NCBI GenBank assembly: GCA_002371695.1
Contig: DFGG01000075.1
Location: 1-6,235 of the forward strand
Source of the DNA: a bacterium UBA3756
Lineage (GTDB): Bacteria > Bacteroidota > Bacteroidia > Bacteroidales > Bacteroidaceae
Length of the DNA stretch: 6,235 nucleotides
Direction: 5' to 3'
In this document: piece by piece, positions 1-6,235 of the stretch
How the letters are laid out: every line of letters starts with the position of its first letter
How positions within the stretch are numbered: position 1 is the first letter of the stretch
Position numbers and translations under genes: made by a program
Notes under the pieces: model-generated
Seen by the model: the letters and a program-made list of their open reading frames with translations, nothing else
The model's database searches: none
Told to the model about the DNA's origin: nothing

Positions 1-1806
1 TTGCTCTCTTTGGCAGAGGACATGCGGGTGATCCTGATTATGATTGCCAACCGGTTGAACCTGATGCGACAGATACGCGACTCGGATGACTTGGAAGCGA
101 AGACGGAAGTGTCTCAGGAAGCAGCCTATCTCTATGCACCGCTGGCCCATAAGCTGGGCCTGTACAAGTTGAAGAGTGAACTGGAGGATCTCTCCCTGAA
201 ATACCTGGAGCACGATGCCTACTATCATATCCGCGAGAAGCTGAACGAGACGAAGGCTTCGCGCGATGCCTATATACAGCGCTTCATAGGTCCTATAGAA
301 GAAAAGGTGAAGGCGGCAGGCATCCACTGTCACATCAAGGGGCGTACCAAATCGATACACTCCATCTGGCAAAAGATGAAGAAGCAGAAGTGCCCCTTCG
401 AGGGAGTCTACGACCTCTTTGCCATCCGTATCATCATCGATTGTCCGGAGAATCAGGAGAAGATGCAGTGCTGGCAAGCCTACTCAATCGTGACGGATAT
501 GTATCAGCCCAACCCTAAACGCCTGCGTGACTGGCTTTCGGTACCGAAGTCGAATGGATACGAGAGCCTGCACATCACAGTGCTGGGTCCGGAGCAGAAG
601 TGGGTGGAGGTGCAGATACGTACGGAGCGCATGGACGAGATAGCCGAGCGTGGAGTAGCTGCCCACTGGCGCTACAAGGGCGTAAAGGGAGAGACGGGGC
701 TCGACGAGTGGTTAGCGAACATCCGGTCGATGCTGGAGAGTGCCGACGGTATCGAAGCCATGGACCAGTTCAAGATGGATCTCTATGAAGACGAGGTCTT
801 CGTGTTCACCCCTCGTGGCGACCTGTTGAAATTTCCCGCTGGGGCAACGGTACTCGACTTTGCCTACCACATCCATTCGAAGGTGGGCAACCAGTGTACG
901 GGAGGTCGTATCAACGGTCGGGTGGTGCCCATCCGTCATGAACTCAAGAGCGGCGACCAGGTGGAGATACTTACCTCGGCGAGCCAAAAGCCCCGTCAGG
1001 AGTGGCTCACCTTCGTGAAGACCTCGCGGGCCAAGGCGAAGATACGTCTTGCGCTGAAGGAGACTCAGGTGAAGGAAGGGCTCTTTGCCAAGGAGATGCT
1101 GGAACGCAAGTTCAAGAACCGGAAGCTGGAGATGGAGGAGGGGACGATGTTCCATGTCATCAAGAAGATGGGCTTCAAGGAAGTGAGCGACTTCTACAAG
1201 CAGATAGCCGATGGCACTCTCGACACCAACGACGTGATAGAGAAATACTTGGAGTTGAAGGACGACGGCAAGGCCCCCACAGGTGACAATGTAGCCCGCT
1301 CGGCCAGCGAATTCGAGCTCGACGAGTCGAAGGTGGCAGGACTGAACGTGCCTATGAATGACGACGTGCTCATCATCGACCGCAACCTGAAAGGCATCGA
1401 CTACCAGCTGGCGCGCTGCTGCTCGCCTATCTACGGTGACAAGGTGTTCGGCTTCGTCACCATCAGCGGTGGCATTAAGATTCACCGCGAGGACTGCCCC
1501 AACGCTCCGGAGCTCCGTCGTCGCTATGGCTATCGCATCGTGAAAGCCAAATGGAGCGGCAAGGGAGCCTCGCAGTACTCGATTACGCTGCGCGTCATCG
1601 GCAACGATGACATAGGCATCGTAAACAATCTGACGAGCATCATCTCGAAGGACGAGAAACTCATTCTGCGCAGTATCAACATCGATTCGCACGACGGTCT
1701 GTTCAGCGGTAACCTCGAGGTGATGATCGACGATACCTCGCGTATGGAAACCCTCATGAAGAAACTCCGTACGGTGAAGGGTGTGAAGCAAGTGGAACGT
1801 ATATAA
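1..1806 (+). CDS. relA: RelA/SpoT-family (p)ppGpp synthetase, RelA-like, 5' end missing
   Basis: This enzyme transfers pyrophosphate from ATP to GDP or GTP to make the alarmone (p)ppGpp in the cytoplasm, usually on stalled ribosomes. The frame is open from base 1; 601 residues are visible, and about 130-150 N-terminal residues (most of the HD domain) are missing compared with roughly 740-residue relatives. Visible parts: the end of the HD domain (1-70); the synthetase domain (about 95-235) with GRTK (R115, K117), YDLFAIR (D138), RLRD (174-177), NGYESLH (185-191) and catalytic E203 in VEVQIRT; TGS (about 264-326) with DFAYHIHS; a helical region; a zinc-finger-like domain with C473-C474, H495 and C499; and a C-terminal ACT domain (about 526-600). 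The hydrolase motif is degenerate: ANRLNLMRQ (16-24) replaces the usual ADRLHNMRT, so hydrolysis is probably lost. RelA rather than SpoT is therefore inferred. It probably leads an operon with the two genes downstream. Confidence 0.95.
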   Translation: MLSLAEDMRVILIMIANRLNLMRQIRDSDDLEAKTEVSQEAAYLYAPLAHKLGLYKLKSELEDLSLKYLEHDAYYHIREKLNETKASRDAYIQRFIGPIEEKVKAAGIHCHIKGRTKSIHSIWQKMKKQKCPFEGVYDLFAIRIIIDCPENQEKMQCWQAYSIVTDMYQPNPKRLRDWLSVPKSNGYESLHITVLGPEQKWVEVQIRTERMDEIAERGVAAHWRYKGVKGETGLDEWLANIRSMLESADGIEAMDQFKMDLYEDEVFVFTPRGDLLKFPAGATVLDFAYHIHSKVGNQCTGGRINGRVVPIRHELKSGDQVEILTSASQKPRQEWLTFVKTSRAKAKIRLALKETQVKEGLFAKEMLERKFKNRKLEMEEGTMFHVIKKMGFKEVSDFYKQIADGTLDTNDVIEKYLELKDDGKAPTGDNVARSASEFELDESKVAGLNVPMNDDVLIIDRNLKGIDYQLARCCSPIYGDKVFGFVTISGGIKIHREDCPNAPELRRRYGYRIVKAKWSGKGASQYSITLRVIGNDDIGIVNNLTSIISKDEKLILRSINIDSHDGLFSGNLEVMIDDTSRMETLMKKLRTVKGVKQVERI

Positions 1807-1817
1807 CCCAGCATAAT

Positions 1818-2102
1818 ATGAAGAAGATCCTGAATCTGACAGTTGTCGTCATGCTGCTGTTGCCCCTGACAGGGTGCCGGCGATATATATACAGGCCACC
1901 CGTGTACAGGCCTGTGGAGTTCGTACCAGACTCAATGGTCCACGACGATGTGCCCAAGGCAGAGGACGAGACGCAGGAGATGCTCGACGAGATCGAGGAT
2001 GAGCCGGTAATAGTGGTGCCCGACATTCCCGAGGAGTCGGATCTGATGCGCGAAGAGAACCGCAATGTCAGCATTGAGAAGGTGATGCGTGAGGGAATTT
2101 GA
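1818..2102 (+). CDS. Small predicted lipoprotein, function unknown
   Basis: I do not recognise the family. The 94-residue product starts with MKK, has a hydrophobic stretch (residues 4-17) and a lipobox LTGC with the lipidated cysteine at C20, so signal peptidase II should release a 75-residue lipoprotein. The mature start is basic and aromatic, with a repeated YRP unit (YIYRPPVYRP). The rest is strongly acidic (about 21 Asp/Glu in the mature chain against 9 Lys/Arg) and rich in Pro and Val, so it is probably extended and not a compact enzyme. No acidic cluster follows the cysteine at +2 to +5. In Bacteroidota such a cluster acts as the surface-export signal, so a periplasm-facing anchor is inferred. 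The ATG at 1818 is chosen because it gives a complete signal peptide; there is no clear Shine-Dalgarno site. It lies 11 nt after the RelA-like gene and 27 nt before nadE, so it is probably co-transcribed. Confidence 0.82.
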   Translation: MKKILNLTVVVMLLLPLTGCRRYIYRPPVYRPVEFVPDSMVHDDVPKAEDETQEMLDEIEDEPVIVVPDIPEESDLMREENRNVSIEKVMREGI

Positions 2103-2129
2103 AAAAAGAAATAATGAAATAATAAAGGC
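2103..2129 (+). promoter_or_regulatory. A-rich translation leader of nadE
   Basis: This 27-nt spacer is almost entirely A and T, with long A runs. The only purine motif (AAGG, 2125-2128) sits one base from the ATG, too close for a normal Shine-Dalgarno site. A-rich leaders without a Shine-Dalgarno site are typical of Bacteroidota, so this is read as the initiation region and not a promoter. No TAnnTTTG -7 element was seen here. The spacer also contains a two-codon frame, ATG AAA TAA (2114-2122), ending 7 nt before the nadE start. Confidence 0.4.
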
Positions 2130-4040
2130 ATGAAATACGGATTTATCAAGGTGGCTGCTGCCGTGCCAGCAGTGAAGGTAGGCGACGTGGTCTACAATGT
2201 GCAGCAGATAGAGAGTCTGATTGCCCAGGCCGAAGGTAAGGGCGTCGAGGTGATGGTCTTTCCGGAACTGTGCCTGACGGGCTATACCTGTCAGGATCTC
2301 TTCCGTGAGCAATTGCTGCTCGACAAGGCAGAGGAAGGTCTATTGATGCTGCTCGACTTTACTCGCAAGCTCGACGTAATCTCTATTGTGGGCCTGCCAG
2401 TGGTTATCAACGGACTGCTTTATAATTGTGCCGCAGTTATCCAGCACGGCACCATTCTGGGCGTGGTCCCCAAGACCTATCTGCCCAACTATGGTGAGTT
2501 CTATGAGAAGCGCTGGTTTGCCTCCGCCCAGGACCTCAACCCAGCGGAAATCTACCTGGCTGGTTCGCCTGTGAGCGTGAGTGCCGAGCCCATTATCTTC
2601 TCCACAGGCGACGACGTGAAGTTCGGCATCGAGATCTGTGAGGACGTGTGGGCGCCTATTCCACCCAGCAATAATCTGGCTCTGGCAGGTGCCGACATTA
2701 TCTTCAACCTATCTGCCAGCGACGAACTTATCGGCAAGCATCGCTACCTCTGTTCGTTGCTTGCCCAACAGAGTGCACGCACCATCAGCGCCTATGTCTA
2801 TGCCAGCAGCGGATTTGGAGAGTCAACCCAGGATGTGGTATATGGTGGCAATGCGATGGTGTTCGAGGATGGCAGTCTGCTGGTAGATGGAGAACGCTTC
2901 TCCTTACAGCCCCAAATACAAGTGGCGCAGGTGGATGTGGAGCGCCTACGCATGGAGCGACGGCAGAACACCACCTTCATCAACGCCCAGCGTCATTCCA
3001 GTGCCCGTCATATTGCAGCAAAACCCGTTGCTCCACGCGATTTTGAACTGATCCGACAGGTTGACGCCCATCCATTCATCCCCAAGGATGGCGACATGCA
3101 GCAAGGTTGTGAGGAGATACTCAATATTCAGGTGGCAGGTCTGGCCAAGCGCCTTTATCACATTGGTGCCAGCAAGGCAGTCATTGGCATCAGTGGCGGG
3201 CTTGACTCTACGCTGGCATTGCTCGTCACCGTAAAGTCATTTGACAAGCTGGGGCTCGACCGCAAGGGTATTATCGGCATTACGATGCCAGGTTTCGGCA
3301 CTACCGATCGCACCTATAACAATGCGATGGCACTTATGAAAGCCTTGGGAGTCACCATTCGCGAAATCAGTATCGCCAAGGCCGTCACCAAGCACTTTGA
3401 GGATATCGGGCATGACATGCAGAAGCACGATGTGACCTATGAGAACAGTCAGGCTCGCGAGCGTACGCAGATTCTGATGGATGTGGCTAACCAGGTGAAC
3501 GGCATTGTCATAGGCACTGGCGACCTTTCGGAACTAGCCTTAGGCTGGGCCACCTATAACGGCGACCACATGTCGATGTATGGTGTGAATGCAGGTGTGC
3601 CTAAGACGCTTATCCGTTATCTGGTGAGCTTCGTGGCCGGGGAGCTGGCCACTGATATCCTGCTCGATATCATTGATACGCCCATATCACCCGAACTGAT
3701 TCCCGCTGACGCGATGGGTAATATCAAACAGAAGACGGAGGATCTCGTAGGTCCTTATGAACTGCACGACTTTTTCATCTACTACTTCCTGCGCTGGGGA
3801 TTCTCGCCGAAGAAGATTTTTATACTCGCACAGAAGGCCTTTGACAAGACCTACGACGATGCGACTATCAAGAAATGGCTTCAGACCTTCTGTCGCCGAT
3901 TCTTCACTCAGCAGTTCAAGCGCTCTTGTCTGCCAGATGGTCCTAAGGTGGGCAGTGTGAGTCTCTCGCCCCGAGGCGACTGGCGCATGCCCAGCGATGC
4001 CTCGTCGGCCTTGTGGTTGAAAGAATGCGAGGAGTTATAG
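2130..4040 (+). CDS. nadE: Glutamine-dependent NAD+ synthetase
   Basis: It catalyses the last step of NAD+ synthesis in the cytoplasm: deamido-NAD+ is adenylated with ATP and amidated with ammonia released from glutamine. The 636-residue protein has both parts of the long form. The N-terminal nitrilase-like glutaminase (about 1-290) has the triad E46 (FPELCLTGY), K115 (PKTYLPNYGEF) and C170 (EICEDVW). The spacing matches E52/K121/C176 of the Mycobacterium tuberculosis enzyme with a constant offset of six. The C-terminal synthetase domain (about 325-636) has the PP-loop SGGLDS (355-360), then GTGDLSELALGW, NAGVPKTL and the C-terminal SPRGDWRMPSD block. No residue known to be essential is missing. 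The ATG at 2130 fits because GFIKVAAAVP begins the first strand of the nitrilase fold. It is the last gene of the inferred three-gene operon and stops 1-2 nt before the terminator stem. Having its own glutaminase, it should not depend on free ammonia. Confidence 0.97.
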   Translation: MKYGFIKVAAAVPAVKVGDVVYNVQQIESLIAQAEGKGVEVMVFPELCLTGYTCQDLFREQLLLDKAEEGLLMLLDFTRKLDVISIVGLPVVINGLLYNCAAVIQHGTILGVVPKTYLPNYGEFYEKRWFASAQDLNPAEIYLAGSPVSVSAEPIIFSTGDDVKFGIEICEDVWAPIPPSNNLALAGADIIFNLSASDELIGKHRYLCSLLAQQSARTISAYVYASSGFGESTQDVVYGGNAMVFEDGSLLVDGERFSLQPQIQVAQVDVERLRMERRQNTTFINAQRHSSARHIAAKPVAPRDFELIRQVDAHPFIPKDGDMQQGCEEILNIQVAGLAKRLYHIGASKAVIGISGGLDSTLALLVTVKSFDKLGLDRKGIIGITMPGFGTTDRTYNNAMALMKALGVTIREISIAKAVTKHFEDIGHDMQKHDVTYENSQARERTQILMDVANQVNGIVIGTGDLSELALGWATYNGDHMSMYGVNAGVPKTLIRYLVSFVAGELATDILLDIIDTPISPELIPADAMGNIKQKTEDLVGPYELHDFFIYYFLRWGFSPKKIFILAQKAFDKTYDDATIKKWLQTFCRRFFTQQFKRSCLPDGPKVGSVSLSPRGDWRMPSDASSALWLKECEEL

Positions 4041-4076
4041 AAAAAGAGGGGTTAGCTGAATGCTAACTCCTCTTTT
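4041..4076. terminator. Bidirectional intrinsic terminator between nadE and clpC
   Basis: Bases 4042-4056 (AAAAGAGGGGTTAGC) pair with 4062-4076 (GCTAACTCCTCTTTT) in a 15-bp stem with one G-T wobble and a 5-nt loop (TGAAT). On the + strand the stem ends in TTTT; read on the - strand it ends in TTTTT (complement of 4041-4045). It therefore has the form of a Rho-independent terminator both ways and serves the two convergent genes. It begins directly after the nadE stop and includes the last eight clpC codons and the clpC stop (4052-4076). Termination in each direction is inferred from form only. Confidence 0.85.
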
Positions 4077-6235
4077 CCTTCCATTTTCGTGATGTGTATC
4101 GTGGCTCCTGGTTGCAGGTTGCCATTGACAATCAGGTCGCTGATACCGTCCTCAATATAGTTCTGGATAGCTCGTTTCAGGGGGCGTGCGCCGAACTGCA
4201 CGTCGTAACCCTTGCTGGCGACGAACTCCTTAGCCTCATCGGAGAGGTCGACGTGATAGCCCGTCTGTTCGATACGCTTGTAGAGTCCCTTCAGTTCGAT
4301 GTCGATGATCTGTTTGATAGCCTCCAGGTCGAGCTGGTCGAAGGTGATGATCTCGTCGAGACGGTTTAGGAACTCAGGTGAGAACTGCTTCGAGAGAGCT
4401 TTTTGCACGATGCTGCGAGCGTGTTCCTTGTCCTGTTCGTTGAGCATCAGCGAGCTAGAGCCTGCGGAGTTGAAGCCGACACCACGTCCGAAGTCTTTCA
4501 GTTGGCGCGTGCCTGCGTTGGAAGTCATGATGATGACCGTGTTGCGGAAATCAACAAGGCGTCCGTTGCCATCAGTGAGTCGTCCCTCGTCAAGCACTTG
4601 CAGCAGCAGGTTATAGACGTTGGGATGGGCTTTCTCTATCTCATCGAGCAGGACGATGGAGTAGGGGTGGCGCCTGACGCGCTCCGTCAGTTGTCCTCCC
4701 TCCTCATATCCCACGTAGCCCGGAGGTGCACCGATCAGGCGCGATGTATTGAAGCTCTCGGTGTATTCGCTCATGTCGATACGGATGAGTGCGTCGCTGC
4801 TACCAAACATGAATTCTGCCAGTTTCTTGGCCAGATAAGTCTTGCCCACGCCAGTAGGTCCGAGGAACATGAACACCCCGATGGGATGGTTGGGCTCCTT
4901 CAGTCCCACACGGTTGCGCTGGATGGCGCGAACCATTTTGTCGATTGCTTTGTCCTGGGCAATGACGGCACTCTTCAGTTCCTGAGCCATTCCTTTCAGA
5001 CGTATACCTTCCTGTTCAGCCATTCGTTGCACGGGCACTCCCGTCATCATTGACACCACGTCGGCCACCTGTTCGGCATCCACCACTTGGCGCTCTTCAG
5101 TCTCTCCGTTTTGCCATTTCTCGTTGAGTTCTCTCAACTGGGTCTCGAGAACCGTCTGACGGTCGCGATAGCCTGCTGCCAGTTCAAAGTTCTGATTTTT
5201 CACGGCATTATTCTTCCGTTCCTTGACGTGTGCAATTTCCTTCTCCATCTCAGCAATCTCCGGTGGAATCTGAGCATTAGAAAGATGTACGCGCGAGCCA
5301 GTCTCGTCGAGAGCATCGATGGCCTTGTCGGGCATGAAGCGGTCTGTCACGTACCGGTCTGTCAATTTGACACATGCTGTCAGCGCCTCGTCGGTATATG
5401 TCACATGGTGATGGTGTTCGTAGCGGTCCTTGATGTTGCGTAGTATCTGCAGCGTCTCCTCGTTGGTGGTGGGTTCGACCTGTACTTTCTGGAATCGACG
5501 CTCCAGGGCTCCGTCTTTCTCAATGGAGTTACGGTACTCATCGAGTGTCGTAGCACCAATGCACTGTATCGTTCCCCTGGCAAGTGCCGGTTTCATGATG
5601 TTGGCTGCATCCATCGATCCTGGTGTTGAGCCTGCCCCTATCAGTGTGTGTATCTCGTCGATGAATACAATCACATCGGGGTTCTGCTCAATTTCCTTCA
5701 TCAGAGCCTTCAGACGTTCCTCAAACTGTCCACGGTACTTAGTACCAGCCACCACGCCAGTCATGTCGAGTGTATAGATGCGCTTGCCGAAGAGCATGGG
5801 TGAAGTGTGGTGAGAAGCGATCTGCTGTGCCAGTCCTTCCACGATGGCACTCTTGCCCACGCCTGGTTCTCCAATCAGAATGGGGTTGTTCTTCTTACGT
5901 CGCCCGAGAATCTCGATTACGCGCTGAATCTCCTTCTCACGACCCACGCAGGGATCGAGTTTGCCATCTGTAGCAGCCTGTGTCAGGTCTGTGCCGAAGG
6001 TGTCGAGCACGGGCGTCTTTGATTCAGGCTTCTTCTGGGTGGTAGTCGATGCTGACTTGCCCGATGCCGACTTGCTGCCAGCACTGCTGGTCTCCTCAAA
6101 GTCCTCTTCTTCTTCGTCGGGCAGGCCTATACCATTGTTGATGCTTTGTCTGGGTGAATAAAACAGAGCCAGAGCGTCTTCATAATTCATGTTGTTCAAT
6201 TCTAAAACTTGTTTGGCACCGTTATTGACAGAATC
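4052..6235 (-). CDS. clpC: ClpC-type AAA+ unfoldase of the Clp protease, 5' end missing
   Basis: This is a double-ring AAA+ ATPase that unfolds proteins and feeds them to ClpP in the cytoplasm. The frame stays open to the right edge, giving 727 visible residues (counted from base 6235). Only the tail of the N domain is present ([15 protein letters not shown]), so over 100 residues are missing and the TTG at 6199 is not a start. An acidic then Ser/Ala/Lys-rich linker follows (about 35-74). NBD1 has Walker A GEPGVGKS (122-129, K128), Walker B FIDE (D193, E194) and ALERRFQ. A short middle domain carries a UVR-like motif (about 337-372), typical of ClpC and unlike the long coiled coil of ClpB. 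NBD2 has Walker A GPTGVGKT (459-466, K465), Walker B LLDE (D531, E532) and sensor 2 [11 protein letters not shown] loop (586-588) fits ClpP docking. All catalytic motifs look intact. Its promoter lies outside the window. Confidence 0.96.
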   Translation of the reverse strand, partial: DSVNNGAKQVLELNNMNYEDALALFYSPRQSINNGIGLPDEEEEDFEETSSAGSKSASGKSASTTTQKKPESKTPVLDTFGTDLTQAATDGKLDPCVGREKEIQRVIEILGRRKKNNPILIGEPGVGKSAIVEGLAQQIASHHTSPMLFGKRIYTLDMTGVVAGTKYRGQFEERLKALMKEIEQNPDVIVFIDEIHTLIGAGSTPGSMDAANIMKPALARGTIQCIGATTLDEYRNSIEKDGALERRFQKVQVEPTTNEETLQILRNIKDRYEHHHHVTYTDEALTACVKLTDRYVTDRFMPDKAIDALDETGSRVHLSNAQIPPEIAEMEKEIAHVKERKNNAVKNQNFELAAGYRDRQTVLETQLRELNEKWQNGETEERQVVDAEQVADVVSMMTGVPVQRMAEQEGIRLKGMAQELKSAVIAQDKAIDKMVRAIQRNRVGLKEPNHPIGVFMFLGPTGVGKTYLAKKLAEFMFGSSDALIRIDMSEYTESFNTSRLIGAPPGYVGYEEGGQLTERVRRHPYSIVLLDEIEKAHPNVYNLLLQVLDEGRLTDGNGRLVDFRNTVIIMTSNAGTRQLKDFGRGVGFNSAGSSSLMLNEQDKEHARSIVQKALSKQFSPEFLNRLDEIITFDQLDLEAIKQIIDIELKGLYKRIEQTGYHVDLSDEAKEFVASKGYDVQFGARPLKRAIQNYIEDGISDLIVNGNLQPGATIHITKMEGKEELAFS

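Noticed and set aside
1..3. TTG as the start of the RelA-like gene
   Set aside because: It is the first base triplet of the window and falls inside the conserved HD domain, so it is an internal Leu codon.
712..1791. Long antisense open frame (359 codons) inside the RelA-like gene
   Set aside because: It lies wholly opposite a well-supported enzyme gene, has a His/Leu/Val-heavy composition typical of a complementary-strand frame, and shows no motif or signal.
1891..1915. Repeated ACAGGCC and the palindrome ACAGGCCTGT as an operator
   Set aside because: The repeats encode the YRP units of the lipoprotein and lie inside the gene. Coding repetition explains them well enough.
1754..2149. Antisense frame (131 codons) across the lipoprotein gene
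   Set aside because: It covers the ends of three + strand genes, its Ser/Ile-rich product has no recognisable motif, and the opposite frame has a clear signal peptide and lipobox.
4403..5053. 216-codon + strand frame opposite clpC
   Set aside because: It overlaps conserved ClpC NBD2 and middle-domain coding sequence, and its translation shows no recognisable domain. It is a shadow frame.
5400..5425. Run of four His in ClpC as a metal-binding site
   Set aside because: It falls at a position in NBD1 where relatives already have His and Asp before NVTYTDEA. A short run in this loop is weak evidence for a new metal site.
6197..6199. TTG on the - strand as the start of clpC
   Set aside because: The same frame continues without a stop to the window edge and encodes the tail of the Clp N domain, so the gene starts outside the window. 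The ATG at 6188-6190 is rejected for the same reason.

Overview
The window holds four protein genes, packed tightly. It reads as ordinary core chromosome of a member of the Bacteroidota, most likely order Bacteroidales and possibly a Prevotella-like genus. Three things suggest this. The ClpC-type ATPase has the acidic, Ser/Ala/Lys-rich linker and TPVLDxFGTD lead-in that I associate with Bacteroidales ClpC. There is no clear Shine-Dalgarno site before any visible start, and an A/T-rich leader precedes nadE. The small lipoprotein has a typical short signal with a lipobox. This taxonomic call rests on remembered family features and no search was run.

Layout: bases 1-1806 (+) are the 3' part of a long RelA/SpoT-family gene that is cut by the left edge. 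After 11 nt comes a 94-codon lipoprotein gene (1818-2102, +). After a 27-nt A-rich spacer comes nadE, glutamine-dependent NAD+ synthetase (2130-4040, +). The three are probably one transcript running left to right. Facing them is a clpC-type gene (4052-6235, -), whose 5' end lies beyond the right edge. The two convergent transcripts meet in an 11-nt gap, where a near-perfect 15-bp hairpin forms a shared, two-way terminator. Part of that hairpin is the last codons of clpC.

Function: the RelA-like enzyme makes (p)ppGpp, NadE makes NAD+ from deamido-NAD+, and ClpC unfolds proteins for the ClpP protease. All three are housekeeping or stress functions. The co-transcription of a stringent-response enzyme, an uncharacterised envelope lipoprotein and an NAD+ synthetase is the only contextual hint of a link, and it may be no more than genome packing.

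I found no mobile element, CRISPR array, tRNA or rRNA gene, phage gene or clear new system. The most useful second looks are the degenerate hydrolase motif combined with an RxRD synthetase motif in the RelA-like protein, the terminator encoded inside clpC, and the orphan lipoprotein. Both edge genes are truncated: a TTG at base 1 and a TTG at 6199 (-) can each be mistaken for a start codon, and neither is one.
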